Assembly (NCBI GenBank): GCA_039707655.1 | Contig: CM077667.1 | Span: 417,117,409-417,181,408, forward strand | Length of the DNA: 64,000 nucleotides | Source of the DNA: Elymus sibiricus | Lineage: Eukaryota; Streptophyta; Magnoliopsida; Poales; Poaceae | Direction of reading: 5' to 3' | In this document: one piece after another, positions 48,701-57,531 of the stretch | How the letters are laid out: every line of letters starts with the position of its first letter | How positions within the stretch are numbered: position 1 is the stretch's first letter | Translations under genes and position numbers: made by a program | The notes under the pieces: generated by a model | What the model was told of the DNA's origin: nothing | What the model saw: only the letters and a program-made list of their open reading frames with translations | Databases searched by the model: none

Positions 48701-49833
48701 CACATCACTTGTGTCGTCTTGTTAAGGCGCTTTATGGACTCAAGCAGGCTCCTCGTGCATGGCATGCCAGACTTGGCTCGGTTCTTCGCCGTCTTGGCTT
48801 TGCTCCATCCGTGGCTGACACCTCTCTGTTCCTATTTCATCGTCCTGAGGTGACTATGTATCTGCTGGTCTATGTTGATGACATTATTCTTATCAGCTCC
48901 TCAGAGGCTGCTGCTGATCGTCTGCTGTCTGCTCTGGGTGGTCATTTTGCTGTCAAGGATCTGGGTGCTCTCCATTACTTCCTTGGTCTGGAGGTTACAC
49001 GGTCTCCTGCTGGCCTGACTCTCACCCAGCATCGGTATTCTTTGGACTTGCTTCGCCGTGCTGGTATGATGCACTGCAAGCATGCTACCACCCCCATGTC
49101 GGCGACTGATAGATTATCGGCTTTGGATGGTGCCTTGCTTTCTTCCGATGATGCTACAGAGTACCACAGTGTTGTTGGTGGCTTGCAGTACTTGACAATC
49201 ACACGGCCGGACATCTCCTTTGCGGTGAACCGTGTATGTCAGTATCTTCATGCTCCTCGGACTTCGCACTGGTCAGCTGTGAAGCGTATACTGCGGTATG
49301 TCTCTCACACTGTCTCCTATGGCCTGCATCTTCGGTCTGCCTCCTCGACTGCTCTTTCGGCGTTTTCTAATGCGGATTGGGCTGGGAGCCTGGATGATCG
49401 GCGATCCACGGGGGGCTATGTTGTCTTCTTTGGTCACAACTTGATCGCCTGGAGTGCGCGCAAGCAGGCCACAATATCTCGGAGTAGCACTGAAGCAGAG
49501 TACAAGCCAGTTTCCAATGCCACCGCTGAGCTCATTTGGGTACAGTCTCTTTTGAGAGAGTTGGGAGTCTCTCAGGAGCAGTCGCCGGTTCTTTGGTGTG
49601 ATAACATTGGTGCGACATATCTTTCATCTAATCCAGTTTTTCATGCTCGTACCAAGCACATCGAAGTTGACTATCATTTTGTGAGGGAACGTGTTGCACA
49701 GAAGCTTCTTCATATCAAGTTCATCTCCTCCAAAGATCAACTTGCTGACATCTTCACGAAGCCTCTTCCACAACCTCAGTTTGAAGGATGTAGGCGCAAT
49801 CTTAACTTGCTTTGTACTTCACGTCACAGTTAA
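45707..49833 (+). pseudogene. Outer Copia gag C-terminus and pol, five visible lesions
   Basis: Reading from gag: a TAG stop at 45795-45797; a one-base loss near 46180-46200 just before the CCHC knuckle (CQLCGLDGHLASRC); a 12-G run at 47185-47196 that shifts frame in the integrase after HVQSDW; a TAA at 47955-47957; and one extra A in the A7 run at 48440-48446 before the RT. Protease (MDTGATNHL), integrase (HARLGHP, CDACQQGKS) and RT/RNase H ([23 protein letters not shown]) are all recognisable. The last part, 48484-49833, is a clean 449-codon frame. The element cannot make a full polyprotein. Confidence 0.88.
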
Positions 49834-49846
49834 GATTGAGGAAGGG

Positions 49847-49983
49847 TGTTAGATGATGTATATACGTAGCTTCTGTGTATACCCTGTACCCATGTATTTG
49901 TACACATTGTGTACCCCTTATATATGAGATAGCCACACCCTATTGGGTGTTGAGCAGTTTCCCACAAATCATAACGTTTTACA
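49847..49983 (+). repeat. 3' LTR of the outer Copia
   Basis: 137 bp, preceded by the purine tract TTGAGGAAGGG. It ends 264 bp before the start codon of the second NPF gene and so lies in or near its promoter. Confidence 0.85.
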
Positions 49984-50247
49984 TATAGGCAGGAGTAGGA
50001 TCAGCCGTTTCCTCCTGGTCGACTGGACGGCCGAGGGGCCTCAGATAATTGCGTGGGGTACTGTACTAGTGTACTGTACCCACCGTGACTTTGGTCCTTT
50101 GCACGTTTAGTCCAGATAATGTTTGCTGATTAGCCTATCTATTTGGATAGTGCAGTGGCCAGTGATGTGGTAGCAGTTGGCAGAGTAGAACTGTAGAAGA
50201 AAATTAGGTAATACTGTAGCAGATAGGAAAGGGAAAAGGAGCAGGCA

Positions 50248-52105
50248 ATGGAGGCGCTCCTGCCGCGGCCGGAGCCGCCGCTGTCCGCCGTGGACCACCT
50301 CGGCCGGCCCGCCTCCCTCGGCATCTCCGGCGGGTGGCCTGCCGCGCTCTTCATCATCGGTACGCCTCGGGAAGAGACACGCATAGGCATAGGTTCCTCG
50401 CCTTATCTGTGTCTGATATAAGCGAGGGGACGTGACTCTGACGCAGGGGTGGAGATCGCGGAGCGGTTCGCCTTCTGCGGCATCATGGGCAACCTGATGA
50501 TCTACCTCACCGGCCCGCTCGGCCAGTCCACGGCGGCCGCCGCGTCGGCCGTCAACGCGTGGCTCGCCGCCGCCATGCTGCTGCCGCTGCTCGGCTCCGC
50601 CGTCGCCGACTCCTGGCTAGGCCGCTACCGCACCGTCATCTGCGCGTCCCTCCTCTATATCCTGGTACGACCCCAAGGCATATATCCATTTCCTCACCGT
50701 GCTTCCATGGTTGATTGTTCCGTCCAGAAGCTATGTGCTTGGTTTTGTTGCTGCAAGCCAAACCTGAACTTGTTTTGCTCAACTGTTCTGCAGGGGTTAG
50801 GCATGCTCACCCTGTCAACGGTCCTCCCGCCGGTAGAGCGGCCAGGATGCGCCGGGCTCAGCCGGATGCTCGACGAGCTCGTCGTCTGCGCAGGTGGCGC
50901 TCTTCTTCTTCTCCCTCTACCTGGTGGCGTTGGCCCAGGGCGGCCACAAGCCCTGCGTCCAGGCGTTCGGCGCCGACCAGTTCGACGAGAACGACCCCGG
51001 CGAGCTGGCCTCCAGGAGCTCCTTCTTCAACTGGTGGTACTTTGCCTCCTACGGCGGCAACACCATCACCGTCTCCGCCCTGAACTACGTGCAGGAGAGC
51101 GTAAGCTGGCAGCTCGGGTTCGCGATCCCCTGCGCCGCCATGGCCCTCGCTCTCGCCGTCTTCTGCCTCGGAACCAAGACGTACCGCTTCCATCCGTTAC
51201 CAAGTGCTAACAAGTAATCCCGCTGGTTCTGAAATGTGAAGAGCTCCTGTTAAGGCTAGTCCACTCTTCTGAAACTTTGAAACCTTATTTGCATATCATC
51301 TTTCTTGGCATGCAGATTGCCCGATGATTCTGAGGATTTTCCAGCGCCGCCGAGGGTGGATCATGGAGCCACCGCATTGCTCAAGCTGTTCCCCATATGG
51401 GCATCCTGCCTGATCTACGCCGTCGTCCTCTCGCAGTGGTTCACTTTCTTCACCAAGCAGGCAAGCACACTGGACAGGAGGGTAGGCACCCTGGTGGTAC
51501 CAGCTGCCTCCCTGCAGAACCTGGTAAACGCGTCCCTCATGATCTTCCTGCCGATCTACGAGCGGTTCGTCGTCCCGCTTGCCAGGAAGCACACGAAGAA
51601 CCCCTCCGGCATCACGGCGCTGCAAAGGATCGGCGTCGGGTTGGCGATTTCGGTCGCCATGATGGTCGTTGCTGCTCTTGTGGAGACGAGGAGGCTCCGG
51701 GTGGCAACGGACCATGGCCTGCTGGACAAACCTGAGGTCACCATCCCCATGAGCGTGATGTGGATGGTTCCGCAGTACCTGCTGGTCGGGCTGTCCGACG
51801 CGTTCGCCATCGTCGGCCTGCAGGAGTTCTTCTATGACCAGGTGCCCGACGGTCTTCGCAGCTTGGGCCTGGCTCTGTTCCTGAGCATAGCCGGAGCCGG
51901 GAACTTCATCAGTAGCTTCGTCGTGTATGCCATTGACAGGGTGACCACTAGCGCCGGGGGAAGCTGGTTCTCCAACAACCTGAACCGAGGGCACCTCGAT
52001 TATTTTTACTGGTTTCTCACCGTGCTCAGTGCTCTAGGCATGTTTGCTTACATGTACTTTGCGCGGGTGTATGTGCCTAAGAAAAGGGGTGTTTCAGTGC
52101 AGTGA
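50248..52105 (+). pseudogene. Second NPF transporter paralogue with exon-3 frameshift
   Basis: Exons are 50248-50359 ([10 protein letters not shown]...), 50447-50664 (VEIAERF, ExxER with E40, E43, R44), 50794-51213 and 51316-52105. Splice positions and phases equal those of the first NPF gene, except that exon 3 has 420 nt where phase requires a remainder of 2. The reading frame from [13 protein letters not shown] fails before [21 protein letters not shown], so one base was gained or two lost between 50794 and 50893. Exon 4 is clean and ends [12 protein letters not shown]. All other hallmarks are present ([37 protein letters not shown]). It is either a recent pseudogene, a sequence error, or rescued by an in-frame acceptor at 50893. 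A Copia LTR lies close upstream and a LINE 150 bp downstream. Confidence 0.8.
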
Positions 52106-52256
52106 TTTTCTGCTCTATAATAATTGGCTACTAATCTTATATTTTGGTGGCCTAAATCAACATAGCGGAGTCTCCTAATTGGCTGGCTTTATACATGACA
52201 CAAAAATAAAGAAAGATGCGTTTCTCTGATTTATAGAATTATTTTCTTCGGTACCT

Positions 52257-54051
52257 TTTTTTTTAAATAAACCCAACCTTTATTCATTCGCAATAATAGT
52301 TACATCGTTTGTGAGGAGTATTACAATTTCATTAAGAGGTTCCTCAAACCATTCATGGACTAAAAAAAATCTAGCTAGTCTAGCAAGCTCATGCGCTACT
52401 TTATTTGCTTCTCGATTACAGTGTTCAAATCTAGTGGTAATAAAATCACAGGCATAATGATAAGAGTCATCGAAGATTGCCGCCGCCGCTCCTGCTGATT
52501 GTCCTCCGTCCTGCATGGTCTCAATAACCTCCATATTATCCGAGTTAATAATAAGGCGGTTATATCCCACCCTTTGTGCCAGAGTAATACCAAATCTGAG
52601 GGCTGAAGCTTCTGCCGTCAGAATGTCCGAGCAAAAATCAATCTTTCCATTCCCTCCAGCAATAAATCTGTCGTTGTCATCTCTTAGAACCGCTCCCATC
52701 GAACCGCTAAGCAGGTCATGGTTAAAGGAAGCGTCAACGTTAAGTTTTACAAAACCCCTCGGGGGACAGGACCAACCCCCCTTTTTTATATTAACCTTTG
52801 GTGAAGAGGCAATGGCGAAGTTTGATGTAAGGGCTAAGATCCCCATTGAGACCTGATGAGCATTTTGTTTTACCTCCTTATGCATCAATTTTCGTCTTTC
52901 CCACCATAAATACCATGCGGAGACCGCAATCATTTCCCGCACATTGTTATTGCCCATAATCCACAATTCTTGGTCTGGCAAAAGTAACAAATACTCCAAA
53001 ACCGCCTCTCCCGCACGGTCCACCCCGCAAGCTTTTTCAATAATATCCGCCAACCCTAACCTTCTCCAAACCTCTTTTGCTTTTCTGCACTGAAACAACA
53101 TGTGCTTTGTATCTTCTAACCCCTCTGAGCAAGTAGGACAAATGGGTGAGATCTTCATATGTCTATTTGCGAGCGTAACCCGACAAGGAAGTGTGCCGTG
53201 TAGAGTGCGCCATGTAAAAAATTTGACTTTTGCCGGACAAGCTAACTTCCATATCTGACTCCAAATAGGATTAATTGTTGTTCGACCCATCCCATTAGAA
53301 TGTCTAAGCTTACTCCCATATTGGTGATCCCACTCCAGAGAGTAAGCAGACCGAACCGAGAACATACCATTTTTTGTGAAACTCCAAGCAATGAAATCAG
53401 GCATGTCATGTTGCGAGAGTGGAATTGAAAGGATTCGTTGTACATCAATTGACCACATAGATTGTATGATTAGGTCTTCATCCCAGGTATTGGAGATAAG
53501 ATCAATAAGATCACCCACTTTGGATAACACTTGTCTCCCCTTAGGCGTCACAATTTTCCTTGTTGCAAAATTTGGTATCCAGACATCTTCCCAAATGTTG
53601 ATATTTTGTCCATTCCCCACTCGCCAAATATAGCCACGTTTTAGAGAAATTATACCTGTCATAATACTTTGCCAGGTAAAGGAAGAGCCTTTCTTCAGCT
53701 TAGTGTTCAACAAATCGCCATTAGGACAGTACTTTGCCCTTAAGATAGTGGCGCACAAGGAATCAGGCTTATCAAGGAGGCGCCACGCCTGTTTAGCGAG
53801 CAGTGTCAGGTTAAAACAGTGAATATCACGAAATCCCATCCCTCCTTTGTTTTTAGGAACGCACATTTTCCACCAGGCCATCCAATGCATCCTCTTCTGG
53901 TTCTCCTCGTCTCCCCACCAGAAATGCGCCATCGCGTCAATGATTCCTTTACAAATTGTTTTTGGAATTTTAAAGACCGACATTGCATAGGTGGGTATGG
54001 CTTGGACAACAACCTTGAGCAGGATCTCCTTCCCCCCGGCGGATAGTAATC
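52257..54051 (-). mobile_element. 5'-truncated LINE with 14-bp target duplication
   Basis: Flanking copies of TTTCTTCGGTACCT (52243-52256 and 54052-54065) and a poly(A) tail on the minus strand (T-run at 52256 onward on plus) mark a target-primed insertion. About 1.8 kb of the 3' part survives. It lies about 150 bp downstream of the second NPF stop codon. Confidence 0.92.
52280..54049 (-). CDS. LINE ORF2 C-terminal part (zf-RVT and RNase H), about 590 codons open
   Basis: The frame is open from the truncation point (LSAGGKEILLKVVVQA, about 54045) through MSVFKIPKT (53983) to the stop at 52280. The catalytic RT palm is missing. Present are the RT connection region, a zf-RVT module (KFFTWRTLHGTLPCR, then CPTCSEGLEDTKHMLFQC) around residues 255-315 of the 567-residue frame, and a C-terminal plant-type RNase H (KLNVDASF, INSDNMEVIE). 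It is a dead-on-arrival insertion, and the uninterrupted frame implies it is young. Confidence 0.85.
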   Translation of the reverse strand, partial: LLSAGGKEILLKVVVQAIPTYAMSVFKIPKTICKGIIDAMAHFWWGDEENQKRMHWMAWWKMCVPKNKGGMGFRDIHCFNLTLLAKQAWRLLDKPDSLCATILRAKYCPNGDLLNTKLKKGSSFTWQSIMTGIISLKRGYIWRVGNGQNINIWEDVWIPNFATRKIVTPKGRQVLSKVGDLIDLISNTWDEDLIIQSMWSIDVQRILSIPLSQHDMPDFIAWSFTKNGMFSVRSAYSLEWDHQYGSKLRHSNGMGRTTINPIWSQIWKLACPAKVKFFTWRTLHGTLPCRVTLANRHMKISPICPTCSEGLEDTKHMLFQCRKAKEVWRRLGLADIIEKACGVDRAGEAVLEYLLLLPDQELWIMGNNNVREMIAVSAWYLWWERRKLMHKEVKQNAHQVSMGILALTSNFAIASSPKVNIKKGGWSCPPRGFVKLNVDASFNHDLLSGSMGAVLRDDNDRFIAGGNGKIDFCSDILTAEASALRFGITLAQRVGYNRLIINSDNMEVIETMQDGGQSAGAAAAIFDDSYHYACDFITTRFEHCNREANKVAHELARLARFFLVHEWFEEPLNEIVILLTNDVTIIANE

Positions 54052-54271
54052 TTTCTTCGGTACCTAAGTCTAGGTGGTACTAAAATTTTGTACCTCCACA
54101 CTTGGATAAATTTCTTAAGTCACTTGGGCCAGAAAATTTCTCTGGTGGGCTGCGGAGAAAAAAGAAATGCGTGTGGGTGGCGGATCAAACTCATGACCTC
54201 ATGTCGCACCCTTAAACCTGTCGCCAACTGAAGTAGATTAGGGCATCTCTAACACCAACTCTCAAACCGTC

Positions 54272-54515
54272 CGGATACCGGTCGCTGGAACGCATGGGAA
54301 AAGCGACCGAATACAAGACGGAATTGACGATGATGTTGTGGACGGAGGTGTAGAGGGTCATAGCAGAGACCGTCGATGAGCAGGCGCCGCGCTAGGGTAC
54401 TGTTGAGCTCAGATTGATAGTGGCCGTGGATCTTGCCAATCAGGCACCGGGGTTCCTCTTTGGGGGCCGATTGGCTCAACTTGGAGAGGGATTTTGCGCT
54501 GGACAACGAGATCGG
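54272..54515 (-). pseudogene. Decayed partial copy of the neighbouring DUF3615-like gene
   Basis: On the minus strand it reads SKLSQSAPKEEPRCLIGKI and TLARRLLIDGLCYDPLH, matching SKLSRSATKEELRRRSLIGQI and TLARGLLVAGHCYGPLH of the gene at 54857-56927. DNA similarity covers the region equivalent to 56530-56805 with small deletions that shift frame. A related scrap (CGGCAGCAGTTACAA) follows at 54583-54597, after an inserted G-rich stretch. Confidence 0.8.
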
Positions 54516-54548
54516 AAGATGGCCCGGAGGAGCCAGACGCGCGCGCGC

Positions 54549-54570
54549 GGGGGGGGGGGGGGGGGGGGGT
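54549..54570. repeat. G22 homopolymer after (GC)n
   Basis: An uninterrupted run of 22 G, preceded by GCGCGCGC, inside the partial gene copy. It is a likely site of length error. Confidence 0.9.
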
Positions 54571-54856
54571 GCTTTTGTGGCGAGTCGGCAGCAGTTACAA
54601 ATGGATCCACATTCCACATGGCCAGATAAGACATCAGTTGCCCTTCCGCTTCCCAAGTTAATTTGATCATAATTACGACATAACAAAGAGCATTCATCAG
54701 ATTACAGCCGCCAGACCAATAGAATTCCCCACTTCTGTTGCATCCAACTTTGTCCCGCTAGAATAAGCCAATTCAAGAGAGCACATGCTTCAGCTATAAT
54801 GGCATCATCGATAGCTAACCGCAATGTAGAAGAGCAACAAAGCAAACCATAACGGA

Positions 54857-56927
54857 TCAAATAATCCCAGTGCAATAATCCGAGATAGCTAAATCTGTCT
54901 GTTTTTTATAGAGGGGACGCCAGCGCGAAGACTTCGATATGTAATTGACAAAATCTCGATTCAAGCACTCGACGAAACCAATGTCTCTGACAGGGTCAAA
55001 ACATCTATAGTCAACATCAGTCATGATGGGGCAATCCAGGTCTTTGCCTATTCCATCCATATGGTAGTACTGTCCACCACCAAAGTTCTCGGAATCATCC
55101 GGGTGGTCAATTTGAAAGTTTTCATCAAGACATGTACGGCATCTATCTGCAGTTGGCAGATGCAGGATCAGAAAAATTATTCATTGAAGGAATATGAAAA
55201 GGCAAAAAATTGCGAACATGTCAAGAGTATGTCTGCTAGGCCAGAGGCAACCGGTCTGGAAGTTTAAATGCAACCGTCTACAGCGGGGGCAGGCAACCCA
55301 TTCACTGCTGCGACTAATACCTGTTTTCAGTTTACCTGCCACGACAACAATTATTGAATGGAGGGAGTACATACCAGCCAGATAGATGCCCACTAAACTA
55401 GTGAATGAAGTCGATTAAGCTTATGGTAACTATCAGCATTATTGCAGATCCGGAAGATGATTCATTGAAGGACAAAAGCATGTGAACATATCAAGATTTT
55501 GCTAGGCCAGAGGAAACTGATCTGCAAGTTTAAATGCAACATTGGGCAGGAGGGTCAGGCAACCTATTCACTTTCAGTTAAGCTATCATGTACACCCCAG
55601 GCAGACAAACCACCCAATAAGCTAGTGAATGAAGGGATTAGTGATAAGACCGACCTTGTGTTTCAAATACCCAAAAGCCAACCATGGTATGATCAAATGT
55701 CCATGAGTAGCACCTAATAATTTCAGTACTGAAAAGAAAAAATTGATTGGAGGTCAGGATCATACCAACTTCAACAGGTGATGGTTGTAGTGTACAGCAC
55801 AAGGTGATGTCCTCTTCACAAAAGACGGAGCCAGACGGAAGAAGTGCTTCAGCAAAGAAAAACATCGGAGTTTCTCTAGCACAAGGATTCTTTGGCCACG
55901 CCATGAAACTGATATGGAAAGATTTCTCCATATCGAATTCATCCGTCAGGGCACCATAGCCATAGATTATATGAAGTAGGTAATGCTCCGCAGTTTGCTG
56001 GGCATACTTGCGCAACGCTGCGTCCGCTATTTCAACCCATCTAGTATAGCATCTTGGGAGATGACTCCTTTTTCTAGCGATTAGTTTGAAGGCTGCCGTG
56101 AACTGCTCTTCAAGAGGAGGGTGTGGCAGTTCATCTGGTAGCGGGGAAGGCAGCAACGTAGTGGAGAGGCACAGAATGTCAGCTGAGGAAAGCCTGAGTT
56201 TGTTGTTTAGCAGCGAGACAACATCACGCTCCCCAGAAAGTACAACGGACGAAGCGAAGAGTGCAAGGGCCGCAGGTTTCAGATGCCGCGCCGCCTTGGC
56301 AGCGGCTTCAAAGGCGGCCTCCAGCTCCGACGCCGTCGGACGGAACAAGGAAGGCGCGGCACCGCGTGCGGAGGCGACGGCGGCACGGAGGTCGGCGCGG
56401 GAGAGGCTGAGGTGCCAAAGGGCATCGTCATCGGAGAGGCCGGGACAGAGATGGCGAAGTGAGGTAACCAATCCATCAAGCGAGCGCTGAACCAGGCGGC
56501 TTATGGTGCTGCTGCTGATGACGGCGGCATCGATCCGGTCGCTGGCGCGCATGGGGAAAGCGGCGGAGTGCCAGACGGAGTTGACGATGATGTTGTGGAC
56601 GGGGTGCAGAGGGCCGTAGCAGTGACCGGCGACGAGGAGGCCGCGCGCTAGGGTGGTGGCGAGCTCGGCGGTGGGCAGGCGGGAGATGGCGTCGAGGTAG
56701 TAGCAGCGGATCTGGCCAATCAGGCTCCGCCGCCGCAGTTCCTCTTTGGTCGCCGATCGGCTCAACTTGGAGAGATGGATTTTGCGCTGGACGACGCGAT
56801 CGGCAGCAGTTACAACCTCCCCGTCGACCTCTGGCACCCTCGCCGCCGCCTCCACCTCCGCTTCCGAATCCAACCTAGCCTTAGCGCGCTGACGGCGGAT
56901 GCGGTTACGGTTACCCTGGCCAGCCAT
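54857..56927 (-). CDS. Grass protein of unknown function, probably DUF3615-like, 2 exons, 483 aa
   Basis: Exon 1 is 56927-55766 and exon 2 is 55146-54857, with a 619-bp intron (GTATGA donor, CTGCAG acceptor, phase 1). The joined product has 483 residues. The N-terminus is very basic (RNRIRRQRAKAR). The middle is alanine/leucine-rich and helical, with conserved-looking blocks CYGPLHPVHNIIVNSVWH and LPRCYTRWVEIADAALRKYA; the C-terminal region has MFFFAEALLP and ends DYCTGII. The order (alpha-helical N-part, then a compact domain containing an FFAE motif and a CxxC-like RCRTC) resembles grass DUF3615 proteins as I remember them; no function is known. No signal peptide or membrane helix is evident. 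A partial decayed copy lies just beyond its 3' end and a foldback MITE in its promoter. Confidence 0.75.
55158..55640. repeat. Diverged ~220-bp direct duplication inside the DUF3615-like intron
   Basis: Blocks from about 55158 and 55444 share GATTCATTGAAGGA / TATTCATTGAAGGA, GCTAGGCCAGAGG, AAGTTTAAATGCAAC and CTAGTGAATGAAG in the same order. They differ by substitutions and indels. It is probably an old local duplication. Confidence 0.7.
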
Positions 56928-57054
56928 GTGAGCGGATCCCTCTTCTGATTGCGGCGGAACGAGCTAGGGTTTCAGGCGCTGTTTGGGACCTGAGAGAGCG
57001 AGAGCGGAGGGGAATGCTGGGATTTTCTTTTCTTTTTCTCTAATATACCAAACG

Positions 57055-57442
57055 GTTTTGCTAAATCACATCTAGATGTGACATAAGTATTGCACATCTA
57101 AGTCCTATTTCATTGATCTTACGTGGAGATTCGTGTGAATATTTTCTTTTTCTTTTTCTTTTCTTTTTTATGCTTGATTTAATCATTTAGATGTGCAATA
57201 ACTATGTCACATCTAGATGTGCCCTAGACACACCCCAAACACAATCGGACCAGATTTGCTGTTTTTTAAGTCTATATCTATATCTATCGGGAATGTCTAG
57301 GCACATCTAAATGACTCATTCAAGCATAAAAATGAAAAGAAAAAAGAAAAAGAAAATATTCACACGAATCTCCGTGTAAGATCAATGATATAGGACTTAG
57401 ATGTGCAATACTTATAACACATCTAGATGTGCTTTAGCAAAA
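57055..57442. mobile_element. Foldback MITE with 142-bp arms upstream of the DUF3615-like gene
   Basis: The arms 57055-57196 and 57301-57442 are reverse complements with few mismatches (both outer ends read GTTTTGCTAAA on their own strand), separated by a 104-bp loop. Each arm contains the palindrome CACATCTAGATGTG. Such elements can form long hairpin RNAs. It starts about 130 bp upstream of the start codon at 56927, so it is in the promoter or 5' leader. Confidence 0.85.
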
Positions 57443-57469
57443 CTGATATCTATATCTATCTATATCTAT

Positions 57470-57475
57470 ATCTAT

Positions 57476-57528
<53 letters not shown>
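57470..57528. repeat. (TA)n microsatellite
   Basis: About 25 TA dinucleotides directly before the first Helitron-like element. Confidence 0.95.

Positions 57529-57530
<2 letters not shown>

Positions 57531-57531
<1 letters not shown>

Larger units (their letters stand above)
35059..49983 (+). mobile_element. Degenerate Copia LTR retrotransposon with short LTRs, split by a nested element
   Basis: Flanking LTRs of about 140 and 137 bp start TGTTAGATGATG and end TTTTACA. A primer-binding-like site (CGGTATCAGATTAGG, weakly like initiator tRNA-Met sites) follows the 5' LTR and a purine tract precedes the 3' LTR. Gene order gag, protease, integrase, RT, RNase H is that of Copia. The element without its insertion is about 5.3 kb. 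The two flanking pentamers (CACAG and TATAG) do not match well, so no clear target duplication survives. It lies 230 bp after one NPF gene and 264 bp before the other. Confidence 0.85.

Noticed and set aside
54190..54235. tRNA- or SINE-like box (GGATCAAACTCATGACC)
   Set aside because: Only a weak B-box-like string, with no A box at the right spacing and no cloverleaf visible.
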